This document shows, one piece after another, positions 45,251 through 55,130 of a DNA stretch of 64,000 nucleotides (position 1 is the stretch's first letter; every line of letters begins with the position of its first letter). The DNA lies in assembly GCF_009695745.1 (NCBI RefSeq), contig NZ_VUNH01000003.1:1-64000 (forward strand), in the 5' to 3' direction. The translations under genes and the position numbers were made by a program. The notes beneath the pieces were generated by a model that had not been told where the DNA came from, made no database searches, and was given only the letters and a program-made list of their open reading frames with translations. The stretch comes from Pyramidobacter porci. GTDB lineage: Bacteria > Synergistota > Synergistia > Synergistales > Dethiosulfovibrionaceae.

Positions 45251-46861
45251 TTATTTCTTGAACGTGACGTCCCACGCGTACACGTATTTGTTGTAGCGCG
45301 GCGCATAATTGATGCGCGGCCCGACGGCGTACACGTCCATCTGGAAGTGCAGCGGGATGTAAGCCACGTCGTCGGCGGCCAGCTTCCACGCCTGACGGAC
45401 GATCTGGTCGCGTTTGGCGGCGTCGACGGTCGCCATCGCTTCCTCGACCAGCTTGTCTACTTCGGGATTGCTGTAGTAACCGCGGTTGACGCCGCCCCAG
45501 CCCTGTTTGACGTACTCGCCGGGCTTCATCGAGTAGATCATGTCGAGGGCGATCAGCGCACCCTCGCCGCCGGAATCGGCCCAGCCGGTCTGGCACAGAT
45601 GGGTGTTGTCTCCCGACCTATTGGTCGCGCCGATGTAGGAGAAGAAGATGTTGCGCGACATCAGATTGGGGACGACCTTGATGCCGACCTTTTCGAGGTA
45701 TGAGGCGCAGGCCGTGGCGATGGCGCCGTCGTTGATGTAGCGGTCGTTGGATGCGTCGAGCGTCACCTGGAAGCGCGTGCCGTCGGCCTGGCGGGGATAG
45801 CCCGCTTCATCAAGCAGCTTTTCGGCCAGAGCCGGATTGTAGGCGAGGCGCTCGATCTCGGGATTGTAGCCGTTGTAGCCCTCGGGGCAGTAGGTCGCGG
45901 CGGGAAGGGCGAAGCCGTTCATGACCTTCGCCACGATCTCGTCCTCGTTGATGGCGTGGTACATGGCGGCGCGGACGCGCTTGTCGGCCATCGGGTTCTT
46001 GCCCGTGGGGGAGACCAGCGGGAACTTGGAATCCTTGCTGGGATTCTCCACGCAGGACGGGTTGAGGTAAATGACGCGCAGGCTGGGCATCTTGACGATG
46101 CTGATGTTTTTGTTGCGTTCGATCATGGCGACGTCGCGCACGGGCACGTCGACGATCATGTCGACGGCGCCGGACATCATGTTGGCGGTGCGGGTGCCGG
46201 GGTTGGTGATCGGCTTGTAGACGACGTTCTCGGCCTCGGGCTTGTCGCCCCAATAAGTTTCGTTGCGCTTGAAGACGATGCGGTCGCCGCGCACGTGCTC
46301 GGCCAGCGCGTACTTGCCGGTGCCGATAGGATGGTTGGCGTTGTAATCGTCGTCGTGGGCTTCGTAGGTCTCCTTGTCGAGGATCACCACGTCCTTGACG
46401 TGGGCCAACAGCAGCACGTTGGGCGCCTTGCAGGTGATTTTGACGGTGTAATCGTCGATCTTCTCGCTCTTGTCGATGGTGGCGAACGCGTAAATGAAGG
46501 CCGACTTGCCGGCCGTGTTGGCGCGCTCGAACGAGAACAGGACGTCGTCGGCGTTGAAGGCACTGCCGTTGTGGAACGTGACGCCTTTGCGCAGATGGAA
46601 CGTCCAAACCGAAGCGTCTTCGTTGGTCTCCCAGCTCTCGGCCAGAAGCGGCTGCGGCTTGATCTCCCTGTCCAGGGTCACGAGCGGCTCGAAGACATGT
46701 TCCATAATGGCGTTGTTGAGGTCTTCGTTCAGCGAATAGGGATAAAACGAATAAGCGTCGCCCGTCAGGCCGATCGTCACGTCCCGCGGCCCCGCCGCGC
46801 AGGCCGTCGAAGCGGCCAGCGCCAGAGCGGCCAACGCATACCACAAAGTACTTTTCTTCAC
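45251..46861 (-). CDS. Peptide-type ABC importer substrate-binding protein
   Basis: 536 aa, family 5 solute-binding protein with signal peptide ([22 protein letters not shown]). Typical blocks: [28 protein letters not shown] near 75-100, NPIGTGKY-like [12 protein letters not shown], and [16 protein letters not shown]. The start is GTG at 46861, 10 bp after AGGAGG, rather than the upstream frame to 46942. It delivers the substrate to DppBC. The closest relatives bind dipeptides, glutathione or nickel chelates; which one applies here is open. Confidence 0.9.
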   Translation of the reverse strand: MKKSTLWYALAALALAASTACAAGPRDVTIGLTGDAYSFYPYSLNEDLNNAIMEHVFEPLVTLDREIKPQPLLAESWETNEDASVWTFHLRKGVTFHNGSAFNADDVLFSFERANTAGKSAFIYAFATIDKSEKIDDYTVKITCKAPNVLLLAHVKDVVILDKETYEAHDDDYNANHPIGTGKYALAEHVRGDRIVFKRNETYWGDKPEAENVVYKPITNPGTRTANMMSGAVDMIVDVPVRDVAMIERNKNISIVKMPSLRVIYLNPSCVENPSKDSKFPLVSPTGKNPMADKRVRAAMYHAINEDEIVAKVMNGFALPAATYCPEGYNGYNPEIERLAYNPALAEKLLDEAGYPRQADGTRFQVTLDASNDRYINDGAIATACASYLEKVGIKVVPNLMSRNIFFSYIGATNRSGDNTHLCQTGWADSGGEGALIALDMIYSMKPGEYVKQGWGGVNRGYYSNPEVDKLVEEAMATVDAAKRDQIVRQAWKLAADDVAYIPLHFQMDVYAVGPRINYAPRYNKYVYAWDVTFKK

Positions 46862-47067
46862 GGCATTTTCCTCCTGTTTAAAGATTGAGTTTTTAAGGAC
46901 CATCTGAATCATAATTTTTATGGATACAAAATTCAACAACAAAACATAGTGATCGATATGATAATAACAGCTGCTTTTACATTAAAATGTTTGTTGCAGA
47001 ACTGTCACGCAGATAAGTACTTTTTTCTGACTTCATTTGCCGACAATTTTGCGAAAAGAAGCGCGCC

Positions 47068-47133
47068 GCGGCAGTCACAGAACATGGGCGGCGGATTCAT
47101 TTGAATCCGCCGCCCATGTTCTGTGACTGCCGC
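47068..47133. terminator. Very long perfect inverted repeat
   Basis: Arms of 32 bp (47068-47099 and 47102-47133) are perfectly complementary with a 2-bp centre. It lies 25 bp behind the AsmA-like gene and most likely ends its transcription; a TTTT stretch follows on the plus strand. The length and perfection are unusual. Confidence 0.75.
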
Positions 47134-47158
47134 CTTTTGTTCCGCGGGTGTCCGTCTC

Positions 47159-49930
47159 TTATTTACCGAAAAGGCTGTTCAACCCTTTTTCGAGCTCTTT
47201 GTTGAGCGCATCGTTGAGCTGATCTCTGACGCTGTTTTTGCTGGACCCGCTTTCGGCGCCGCTCTTGCCGGTGAGTTTTTCGGTGAGCTTGTTCACGGCG
47301 TCTTCTTTGGCCTTTTCAACGGCGTTCTTGGCCTGGTCCTTGACGTCGGTGACTTTGGCGTTTTCCTGCTGGGCTTCCTTGGCGTCCCAGGTCTTGCCGT
47401 TGACTTTGAAACTGCCGATCTTGGGATCGTCGACGGTACCGCCGATGTGGAAGGTCAGGTTGCGGAAGTCGTTGACGCCCCAGCTCTTGCTGGCGCCGGC
47501 GATACCGCCGCCGATCAGTCCGGCGATGCCGCCGGCTCCCCCGGTCAGCAGGGCCGCCGCGCCGCCGGCCGCCATCGCGCCGCTCAAGGTCGAAGCTGCC
47601 GTGTTCACGAGCATGGCGTTGATGGAGCCGTCGACGTTGATGTTCAGATTGCCGGCGTAGGCAAAGGTCCCGTTGGCCTTGATGTATTGGTAGATGCCGT
47701 CGCCCTTTTCGGCGTTGATGACAGTGCCGTCCCTGAGCGTCAGCTTTTCGATGTCGTTGGCGAAGGGGATCTTGGCGTTGGCGTAGGCGATGCCCTTGTT
47801 GCCGTGCAGCGCGGCGATGGTATTGATGATAGACTGGTATTCCTTGAACCCGTACATCCTGCCGCCCGCCGAGGAGACGGAACCTTCGCCGTCGAGCGTG
47901 AAGGGGCTGAGCTTGCCGGAAGCCTTGTACTCGCCGGTCAGTGTGCCGGTCAGTCCGCCGCCGAGCGCGGGCGCCATCTGATCGATGATGGTTTTGAGCT
48001 GGCTGCCCTTCAGGCTGGCGCCGATCGCGTAGGTCATCTTGTTGATGTCCATGCTCGCATTGCCGTCGATCGTTCCGCCGGCGAATTTGGAGGAGAAATC
48101 GGGCAGCGAAGCCACCATTTTGGAAAGCTTGACGGAAGACTTGATTTGCTCGAACTTCAATCCCGTGAGCGAGAAAACGGGGATGGAAAGCGAACCGTCG
48201 CCGGTGATGTCCGTGTCGGAAAGCTCGCCTTTGAGGCCGCCGCTGAGTTTGCCGGAAGCGCCCAGCGAGGCGGCGCCGAACGTGTTCATCACGCTGCCGA
48301 GGTCGATGCCGTTCAGTTTCAGGTCGTAGGTGCCGTTCAGATTTTTGCCGAACTTGAGCACCGAGTCCATTTTGATCGTTCCGTTGGCGACGGCCGCGGA
48401 CATTTCCTTGAAAGCCAGATTGTCGCTGCCCATGGTGATGGAGCCGTTGACTTTGGTGACGGGCAGTTCCATGAAGACCAGCGAGGCGTTCTTGAACGTC
48501 ACCGTGCTGCCTTGGAAGGCGACGGGCACGTTGACCTTGTCGATGTTCATGTCGTTCAGCGAGACGCGCTGCGAGTCGATCTTGCCGCCGGCGGCGATGG
48601 CGCTCCCCTTGCCCTTGACGGTGAAGGCGGCGTTCACTTTGCCCTTGATGTTTGCCGGCGCCGAAGGCACGATTTTGGGCAGCATGGCGAGGTCGAAATC
48701 CTTGACGCTGAAAGCCACGTCGGCCGCCACGTCCTTGCCGCCGGCGTTGACCGTTCCTTTAAGGGTGGCGGGATTGCCGGCGATATTGGAGCCTCCGGAA
48801 ACGGTGATCAGCCCTTGGCTGTTGAACGCGGCCTTGAAAAGCGTGTCGGTGACGCTGGCGCCGCCGAGCGTGAGCTTGTCGGCCTTGACTTGGGCGTTGC
48901 CCTTGAGGGCGTTCACCGGCCCTTCGAGCGCGACGGTGACGGCGTCGACCTGTCCGCTCAGTTCGGCGGGCAGCGAGGGCAGATTCTTGCGCAGAGTTTC
49001 GGCGGTGACAGGGCCGTCGGTGTTCATGTTCACTTTGATGGAAGGCGTTTTGCCGCCAAGGTCGGCGAACACCTCGCCTTTGGTGGGAATGCCGATGGCA
49101 TTGACGGCCAGAGGCACGAGATTGATTTTCATGTCTTTCATCGCGACCGTGGCGCTGGCCGAGACGGGGAAGGCCATGACGGAACCGTCGTCGAAGCTGA
49201 CGGTGCCCGCTACGGCGGGATTGTCCGGCTCGCCTGTGACGGTCATGTCGGCGGTGACCCGGCCTTTGACGAGGAAGCTTTCCAGCTGGGGAACGAGGGC
49301 TGCCAGATCGCCGATCTGCACCTTGTCGACGGCGGCCTTGAGATTCAACGCCGGCGCTACGCCGCCGCTGACGCTGATCGTGCCGTCGGCGGTTTGGACG
49401 CTGCCTTTGTCGATTGTCAGTCCGGAAGCGAGGCTGAGCTTGAAGCTGCCCTTCATGGGCAGGCCGTTGAGGGCGATGTCGAAGGCCGCCTCGGCCTCGT
49501 CGCCGTCCAGAGTGCCGCCGACTGAATGGAGCTGGAGGTCGTTGAGCGGAACGGCGCTGGGCAGCGTGACTTTCCGGCCCGTGAAGATTTCGGCCAGCTG
49601 GAGCAGGTGGGGAATGGTGCTCTTGATGTCGCCCAGTTCTACCCAGTCGAGCGCCACGTTGCCGGTGATCAGCTTGAGCAGCGCCGGATCGACGAAAATT
49701 TTGCCGGCCTTGATCAGCGACGTGCCGTCGCGCGTCAGTTCGATGTCGTTGAAGGTGTAGCCTTTGACGGGATTGCCTTGGGCGCCGCCGATGGACACGC
49801 CGAGATTATAGGTGTTGGCCACGTATTCGGCGCCTTTCTGAGCGATCCAGCCTGTGCCGACGTCCAACGTGCAGACGGCGACGATGGCCGCCGCGAGCAG
49901 GACCGCAATGCCTATGAAAAACTTTTTCAT
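47159..49930 (-). CDS. AsmA/TamB-like envelope protein
   Basis: 923 aa, with an N-terminal membrane anchor (FFIGIAVLLAAAIVAVCTLDVG) followed by a long series of beta-strand repeats rich in G, K, D and T (for example LPSLPAELSGQVDAVTVALEGPVN, and SGKLSGGLKGELSDTDITGDGSL). A glycine/alanine-rich patch (about 785-815) and a C-terminal charged helix (from about 845) close the chain. AsmA-like proteins are thought to bridge inner and outer membrane and carry phospholipids. This fits the presence of LPS export genes. It is monocistronic. Confidence 0.78.
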   Translation of the reverse strand: MKKFFIGIAVLLAAAIVAVCTLDVGTGWIAQKGAEYVANTYNLGVSIGGAQGNPVKGYTFNDIELTRDGTSLIKAGKIFVDPALLKLITGNVALDWVELGDIKSTIPHLLQLAEIFTGRKVTLPSAVPLNDLQLHSVGGTLDGDEAEAAFDIALNGLPMKGSFKLSLASGLTIDKGSVQTADGTISVSGGVAPALNLKAAVDKVQIGDLAALVPQLESFLVKGRVTADMTVTGEPDNPAVAGTVSFDDGSVMAFPVSASATVAMKDMKINLVPLAVNAIGIPTKGEVFADLGGKTPSIKVNMNTDGPVTAETLRKNLPSLPAELSGQVDAVTVALEGPVNALKGNAQVKADKLTLGGASVTDTLFKAAFNSQGLITVSGGSNIAGNPATLKGTVNAGGKDVAADVAFSVKDFDLAMLPKIVPSAPANIKGKVNAAFTVKGKGSAIAAGGKIDSQRVSLNDMNIDKVNVPVAFQGSTVTFKNASLVFMELPVTKVNGSITMGSDNLAFKEMSAAVANGTIKMDSVLKFGKNLNGTYDLKLNGIDLGSVMNTFGAASLGASGKLSGGLKGELSDTDITGDGSLSIPVFSLTGLKFEQIKSSVKLSKMVASLPDFSSKFAGGTIDGNASMDINKMTYAIGASLKGSQLKTIIDQMAPALGGGLTGTLTGEYKASGKLSPFTLDGEGSVSSAGGRMYGFKEYQSIINTIAALHGNKGIAYANAKIPFANDIEKLTLRDGTVINAEKGDGIYQYIKANGTFAYAGNLNINVDGSINAMLVNTAASTLSGAMAAGGAAALLTGGAGGIAGLIGGGIAGASKSWGVNDFRNLTFHIGGTVDDPKIGSFKVNGKTWDAKEAQQENAKVTDVKDQAKNAVEKAKEDAVNKLTEKLTGKSGAESGSSKNSVRDQLNDALNKELEKGLNSLFGK

Positions 49931-50019
49931 CGGGATTTAACCTCCTCTATTCTGTCGTTTTCGCAACGGCAATGATGGTACGCTTCGCGATTTTGTGCCG
50001 GCATTCTTATGCCGGACTC

Positions 50020-50030
50020 ATTATAGCACA
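50020..50030 (-). promoter_or_regulatory. Extended -10 promoter of the AsmA-like gene
   Basis: On the minus strand TGTGCTATAAT is identical to the element at 36099-36109. The -35 region is weak. It lies 90 bp before the gene. Confidence 0.45.
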
Positions 50031-50154
50031 GGCTTAGGAAAGAGACGTTTCCGAGCGGAAAATGAACAAGGGACTTCCCGCTTGCATCGTGTAGTGTTTA
50101 TAAAACAATCGTGTTATCATGAAACAACACATTTGCGAAAGGTGCAGGAAATCA

Positions 50155-51504
50155 ATGGAAAATCGTCGCGAAATGCTGGCGCAGGCACCGCTGCTGCCTT
50201 TGCTCGTGAAAATGTCTTTGCCGGCCATGATCGGCATGTTCGTCATGGCCTCTTACAACGTGGTCGACACGATTTTCATCGGCTGGGGCGTCGGCCCGCT
50301 GGGCATCGCCGCCACGTCGGTGGCGTTTCCGCTGCAGCTGTTCGTCGGGGCCCTGTCCATGTGGGTAGCGATGGGCACGGCTTCGTTGTCGTCGCGCAAA
50401 CTGGGCGCGGGGCTTGACGACGACGCCGAGCGGGCGCTGGGCAACGGCTTCGTGATGTCGGTCGCGCTGGGCTTCGCGACGCTGGCTGCCGGAATCGCGT
50501 GCCTCGATCCGCTGATCGCCATGATGGGCGCCGACGCGCGGGTGGCGGGTCACGCGCGGCACTATCTCGGCATCGTTTTCCTCGGCAATCCGCTGGTGAT
50601 CGTGGGCATGCTCTTCAACAACACGATCCGTTCCGAGGGCAACACGCGTTACGCCATGTACTCGATGGTGCTGCCGGCGGTGTTGAACGTTTTTCTCGAC
50701 CCGCTGTTCATTTTCGGCTTCAAAATGGGCATGGCGGGAGCGGCCTGGGCGACGGTGATCGGCCAGCTGGTGACGCTGCTGTGGAATTTGCGCTACTATC
50801 TGACGGGGCGCCGCAGCCTGATCGCCCTGCGCGTCAGCCGCATGCCGCTGCGCTGGGTCATCGACGCCGAGATCCTCGGCGTCGGCGTTTCCGAGTTCGC
50901 GCGCCAGGGCGCGCTGACGGTGGCCAACACGATCCTGATGAATCAGATCTCGCGCTACGGTTCGGCGCTGTACATCGCCGCTTACGCGATCATGATGAAG
51001 GTCTCGTCGATCGCCGTGATGCCGATCTTCGGCATCGGCCAGGGCATGCAGCCGATCGTGGGCTATTGCTACGGCGCGGGGCTGTACGGGCGCGCCCGCA
51101 AGGCCATCGAGATCGCGCTGCTTTCGGCCACGGTCATCACCGTGACGGGCGAAATCATCCTGCTCGGTTTCCCGCACGTTTTCGTGCGCGCGTTCACCGA
51201 CGACGCCGAGGTGATCCGCCTCACCGTCTGGGGCGTGCGCATCCTTCAGTCTACGTTCGCGATTATCGGCTTTCAGATCGTCGGCACGGTGACGTTTCAG
51301 GCGCTGGGGTTCGCCGGGCCGGCGCTGTTTCTGTCGCTGAGCCGGCAGGTGATCTTCTTCATCCCCTCGCTGCTGGTCCTGCCGCGCTTTTTCGGCGTCG
51401 CCGGCGTGTTCTTGAGCTATCCCGTGGCGGACGTGTGCGCCTGCTTCGTGACGCTGGCGCTGCTGATCTTCTACCGCGGGCGCTTCAAAAGGCTTGAACG
51501 CTGA
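50155..51504 (+). CDS. MATE-family efflux transporter, first copy
   Basis: 449 aa with 12 hydrophobic segments in two homologous halves (LPLLVKMSLPAMIGMFVMASYNVVDTIFIG and EFARQGALTVANTILMNQISRYGSALYIAAYAI). It belongs to the Na+- or H+-driven multidrug/toxin exporters. The ATG at 50155 follows GCAGGAA; the ATG at 50119 would add 12 residues and has no ribosome site. The substrate is unknown. Confidence 0.88.
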   Translation: MENRREMLAQAPLLPLLVKMSLPAMIGMFVMASYNVVDTIFIGWGVGPLGIAATSVAFPLQLFVGALSMWVAMGTASLSSRKLGAGLDDDAERALGNGFVMSVALGFATLAAGIACLDPLIAMMGADARVAGHARHYLGIVFLGNPLVIVGMLFNNTIRSEGNTRYAMYSMVLPAVLNVFLDPLFIFGFKMGMAGAAWATVIGQLVTLLWNLRYYLTGRRSLIALRVSRMPLRWVIDAEILGVGVSEFARQGALTVANTILMNQISRYGSALYIAAYAIMMKVSSIAVMPIFGIGQGMQPIVGYCYGAGLYGRARKAIEIALLSATVITVTGEIILLGFPHVFVRAFTDDAEVIRLTVWGVRILQSTFAIIGFQIVGTVTFQALGFAGPALFLSLSRQVIFFIPSLLVLPRFFGVAGVFLSYPVADVCACFVTLALLIFYRGRFKRLER

Positions 51505-51639
51505 CGGCGCGCCGCCGCTTCACGTATCGCGGCGAAATGAAGATAATGGTTTTCACGATCCCATGGATAAGGCAGATGAGTTAAAATAAATTATAGCGAA
51601 CATAATGAGAAAATTCAGTCCGGCACGTCCGCGGAGGCC

Positions 51640-52713
51640 ATGATCGTGTATCGGATGCTGTTCGCGCGGACGTTCGACCCGATCGCGCTGTACCGCGTGG
51701 AGGAAGGATCGCGCCGCAGCATCACGGCCGACAGGGTGTTTTTCGTCGACGTCAATCCGTCCTACGAGCGCGTCATGAAGGTTCGCCGCCGCGACGTGAT
51801 CGGCCGCAGCTTTCTTGACGTGTGGCCGATTTCCGAACCGCGCTGGTCGCAGATCATCGTCGATTGTCTGCGTCTGGGCCATTCGGTGCACTGCGAGGGC
51901 AACAGCAAGGAGGCCGGCAGCTTTCTCGAGGCGATCGCTTTTCCGTTGCCGCCGGGCATGGCCGCCGTGATTTTTCTCGACAAGACGAAATTGAAGGATG
52001 CCGACGAGGCGCTGGACCGCAAAAAAAACGAACTGCGCAACCTGGCCACGCAGCTGACGCTCACGGAGGAAAGCACGCGCCGTGCCATCGCCGCGGATCT
52101 GCACGACCGTATCGGCTACGATCTGGTGGCGCAGCTTCACAAGATCCGTGCGCTGCGCGAAAAAGTGCGGCCGGCGCTGGAAGCGGAGATGGCGGCCCTG
52201 GAAGCCAACACGGAGAAGTTGATCAGCGAAAGCCGTTCGCTGATCTTCGAGCTCAGCCCCCCCATTCTCAAGGAAGTGGGCATCAATCCAGCCCTGGAGT
52301 CGTTGGCCGACAATCTGCTGACGCCGCACGGCATCAAGTGGGAGCTGCGCGCGAAGGGAACGATGGCCGATTTCTGGGCGGACGACGCCGTTTGCGTGAT
52401 CCTTTACCGCATGGCCCGCGAGCTGCTGATCAACGTGATCAAACACTCCGGAGCGACGCGCGTTACCATCATCGTCAACCGCGGCCCGGGAAAGATCATG
52501 GTCGCGGTGGAAGACAACGGCCGAGGATTTCCCGAGAACTTCGACCTCGATCATAACGAGGCGCGCAAAGAAACAAAGAGTTTCGGACTTTTCAGCATCA
52601 GGGAACGCCTTGAACCCATCGGTGGGACTCTGAAAATCATTTCCATTCCCGGGAAAGGCGCGACCGTTGCCATGGCCTGTCCGTTGAAGTTGAAGGAAGG
52701 GGAGTTCAAATGA
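51640..52713 (+). CDS. Soluble PAS-domain histidine kinase, NarL-system type
   Basis: 357 aa without membrane segments. A PAS domain (about 30-115, with FFVDVNPSYERVMKVRRRDVIG) is followed by a HisKA_3 dimerisation helix RRAIAADLHDRIGYDL, where His155 is the phosphorylated residue, and a HATPase domain (RELLINVIKHSGA, VEDNGRGF, GLFSIRERLEPIGG). A cytoplasmic cue is likely. Its stop overlaps the response-regulator start (ATGA). Confidence 0.91.
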   Translation: MIVYRMLFARTFDPIALYRVEEGSRRSITADRVFFVDVNPSYERVMKVRRRDVIGRSFLDVWPISEPRWSQIIVDCLRLGHSVHCEGNSKEAGSFLEAIAFPLPPGMAAVIFLDKTKLKDADEALDRKKNELRNLATQLTLTEESTRRAIAADLHDRIGYDLVAQLHKIRALREKVRPALEAEMAALEANTEKLISESRSLIFELSPPILKEVGINPALESLADNLLTPHGIKWELRAKGTMADFWADDAVCVILYRMARELLINVIKHSGATRVTIIVNRGPGKIMVAVEDNGRGFPENFDLDHNEARKETKSFGLFSIRERLEPIGGTLKIISIPGKGATVAMACPLKLKEGEFK

Positions 52714-53360
52714 GTATTCGCGTACTTCTGGCCGACGATCACGAAATGTTTCTTGAAGGCCTGCAGGAACTGCTCGGCAAAGCGGATGACATCGAGCTGG
52801 CGGGGTTGGCCCGCGACGGCGCGGAGGTCGTCGCGGCGGCGGAGCGCCTGCAGCCCGACGTGGTGCTCATGGACATGACGATGCCGCGGCTGAACGGCAT
52901 CCAGGCGACGCAGAAGATTGCCGCCGGCTCGTCCGGCACGAAGGTGCTGGTGCTGTCCATGCACGGCGACAAGAATCTGATCGTCGAGAGCCTGAAGGCC
53001 GGGGCCCGCGGCTACGTACTGAAAGAGTGTTCGTCGCAGGAGCTGTGCCTGGCCATCCAAACCGTCGCGAACGGGCAGTATTACCTGACGCCGACGATCC
53101 TTTCGACGCTCATCGGAGATTATCTGCGCCTGACCGAGAGCGAGGCCCAGTCCTCGAACTGCCCGCTGTCGGACCGAGAGCTGGACGTGCTGAAGCTGCT
53201 CGTCAACGGCTGCAATGCCAAACAGATCGCCGAACAGCTCAGCATCAGCAAAAACACGGTGGACACTCACCGCCGCCACATCCTCGACAAGCTTGGCTGC
53301 AACAGCATGGCCGAGCTGACGCGCTACGCCATCCGCGAAGGCTATCTCGACCTCAGCTGA
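52710..53360 (+). CDS. NarL/LuxR-family response regulator
   Basis: 216 aa. Receiver domain with acidic pair Asp9/Asp10 and phosphoacceptor Asp55 (VVLMDMTMP); a C-terminal LuxR helix-turn-helix (LSDRELDVLKLLVNGCNAKQIAEQL ... KNTVDTHRRHILDKL). It is the partner of the kinase at 51640. Its targets are unknown; the betaine operon starts 440 bp downstream and is a possible one. Confidence 0.94.
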   Translation: MSIRVLLADDHEMFLEGLQELLGKADDIELAGLARDGAEVVAAAERLQPDVVLMDMTMPRLNGIQATQKIAAGSSGTKVLVLSMHGDKNLIVESLKAGARGYVLKECSSQELCLAIQTVANGQYYLTPTILSTLIGDYLRLTESEAQSSNCPLSDRELDVLKLLVNGCNAKQIAEQLSISKNTVDTHRRHILDKLGCNSMAELTRYAIREGYLDLS

Positions 53361-53491
53361 AACGCCGTCTCCGCTCGCAAAGAAAAAGAGGGACACGGCC
53401 GTCACGGCGGAACGCAAGGAGAAAATCGGAAACAGCGTCGCCTGTGCGGCAGACAACGAACCATCATGAGAATTTCGTCAGGAAACAACGG

Positions 53492-53528
53492 CAAAGAGCC
53501 GCCTCGCATCGATCGAGGCGGCTCTTTG
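53492..53528 (+). terminator. Terminator of the two-component operon
   Basis: A 15-bp perfect stem (53492-53506 with 53514-53528) with a 7-nt loop; it is 130 bp after the response-regulator stop. The base of the stem is AAAG/CTTT. Confidence 0.8.
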
Positions 53529-53532
53529 TGCA

Positions 53533-53548
53533 TGTTCCACGTGGAACA
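53533..53548. other. parS site 3, perfect palindrome
   Basis: TGTTCCACGTGGAACA is a perfect 16-bp palindrome with the GTTnCACGTGnAAC core of bacterial parS sites bound by ParB/Spo0J. It lies in an intergenic region, 5 bp after the terminator stem. Confidence 0.78.
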
Positions 53549-53675
53549 TTTTGACCGGGAACGGGGGATAAAACACGTTGAGCGACGCCGTCGAATTATC
53601 GCGAGCGACGCGTCATAATTTTTACTACGGACATTTTCACATTTTTCATTATGGAAGTCATTCATTCTTTTTCAT

Positions 53676-53802
53676 TATAATCCAATCGTGAAAAGCAACG
53701 CAGAGGGAATGGAGTGACCGGGCTGAGATCGTTCGGTCATCTCGAAGGGGCATCGGAGGGGATTTGATTCCCGCGAATCTTGAAGAAGGAGTGATTTCAG
53801 TT
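53676..53802 (+). promoter_or_regulatory. Promoter and structured leader of the betaine operon
   Basis: A perfect TATAAT (53676-53681) without a good -35 is followed by a leader of about 115 nt. It contains an imperfect hairpin (GAGTGACCG near 53712 with CGGTCATCTC near 53735). A CTGAGAT in the loop recalls the TPP box, but the rest of a TPP riboswitch is absent. It may be a regulatory leader of unknown type. Confidence 0.4.
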
Positions 53803-55110
53803 ATGAGACTTGAAATCGGAGCCTTTCATGTGACCGACATCAAGTTCGGCGACCATACGGGCTACAGCAAGGGCATTCTCACCGTCAACAAGGAAGAACT
53901 GCTCAAGGTCGTCAAGGAAGACGAGCACATCACCACCGCCGATCTGAAGATCGTACATCCCGGCGACGAAGTGGTGCTCTGCCCCGTCAAGGAAGCGCTG
54001 GAAATGCGCTGTAAAGTATCCGGCGGCCACGGGATCTTCCCCGGCGTGCTGTCCGAGATGGAGATCGCCGGTTCCGGCCGCACGCATTGTCTGCAGGACT
54101 GCTCGCTGCTCGTCGTCGGCGAACATTGGGGGGGATTCCAGGACGGTCTGATCGCCATGGGCGGCAAGTATCAACATCACACCATCTTCGGCGATATGCC
54201 CAATCTGGTGCTGGTGGCCGACACCGACGAAGAGTTCGAAAAGCGTGAGCAGCAGAAGAAAAACCACGCCCTGCGCTGGGCCGGCATGCGCCTTGCCGAA
54301 TACGTTGGCCAGTGCGTGAAAGATCTCGAACCCGAGAACATCGAAGTCTACGACCTGCCCGCCCTGAACGAACGCGGCCCCGAAGTGGACAAGCTGCCCC
54401 GCGTGGTTTATCTGCTCCAGCCGCAGACCCAGATGGAGACGATGGGCTACAACACGCTGATCTACGGCTGGGACGGCAACCACATCCTGCCCACCTTCAT
54501 GCATCCCAACGAGCTGCTCGACGGCTGCATGGTGTCGGGTTCCTTCATGCCCACGTCCTCGAAAATCTCGACCTACGAGTTCGCCGTCAATCCGATGATC
54601 AAGAAGCTCTACGAGCAGCACGGCAAGACCATCAATTTCCTCGGCGTCGTCATGTCCACGCTGAACGTGAAAATGGACGAAAAGGTCCGCTGCGCCAAGA
54701 TGGCCGGTCAGATCTGTTCCTCGCTCGGCGTCGACGCCGCGGTCGTCGTCGAAGAAGGGTACGGCAACCCCGACGTCGATTACACCGCCATGCTGGTCGA
54801 GCTCGAGCGCCTCGGCATCAAGACCATCGGCCTGTCGGACGAGTGCACCGGCCGCGACGGCGCGTCTCAGCCCCTCGTCTCCATGAATCCCGCCACCGAC
54901 GCGCTGGTGACCACCGGCAACGTCTCGCAAATGTACGAGTTCCCGAAGATGGAAGTGATCGGCGAGCTCGAAGCGCTGGCCCGCGACGGAAACTCCGGCG
55001 GCTGGGAAGGCTGCATCCATCCCGACGGCTCCTTCGTGATGGAAAACAACGGCATGTTCTGCGCCAACCACATCAGCGGCTACTCCAAGAGAACCTGCGC
55101 TGATTTTTAA
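53803..55110 (+). CDS. grdI: Betaine reductase component B, proprotein subunit
   Basis: 435 aa, the GrdE/GrdG/GrdI group. The N-terminus MRLEIGAFHVTDIKFGD and SGRTHCLQDC are family-like. In GrdE the proprotein is cut at a Cys that becomes a pyruvoyl group; here Cys242 in ELLDGCMVSG is at the same position as the cysteine I recall for C. sticklandii GrdE. The pyruvoyl group forms a Schiff base with the substrate amine so that component A can take over the carboxymethyl group. The BCCT transporter downstream makes betaine the likeliest substrate; sarcosine or glycine are alternatives. GAAGGAG precedes the ATG. Confidence 0.87.
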   Translation: MRLEIGAFHVTDIKFGDHTGYSKGILTVNKEELLKVVKEDEHITTADLKIVHPGDEVVLCPVKEALEMRCKVSGGHGIFPGVLSEMEIAGSGRTHCLQDCSLLVVGEHWGGFQDGLIAMGGKYQHHTIFGDMPNLVLVADTDEEFEKREQQKKNHALRWAGMRLAEYVGQCVKDLEPENIEVYDLPALNERGPEVDKLPRVVYLLQPQTQMETMGYNTLIYGWDGNHILPTFMHPNELLDGCMVSGSFMPTSSKISTYEFAVNPMIKKLYEQHGKTINFLGVVMSTLNVKMDEKVRCAKMAGQICSSLGVDAAVVVEEGYGNPDVDYTAMLVELERLGIKTIGLSDECTGRDGASQPLVSMNPATDALVTTGNVSQMYEFPKMEVIGELEALARDGNSGGWEGCIHPDGSFVMENNGMFCANHISGYSKRTCADF

Positions 55111-55130
55111 ATCGGGGAGGCAAAAATAAA

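Noticed and set aside
47123-49525. 800-codon open frame on the plus strand opposite the AsmA-like gene
   Set aside because: Mirror image of the repetitive AsmA-like coding sequence; no ribosome site and no family motif.
53700-53760. TPP riboswitch suggested by a CTGAGAT motif in the betaine operon leader
   Set aside because: The second conserved TPP part (ACCTGATC ... AATGCCAGCG type) is missing, and the downstream genes have no link to thiamine.
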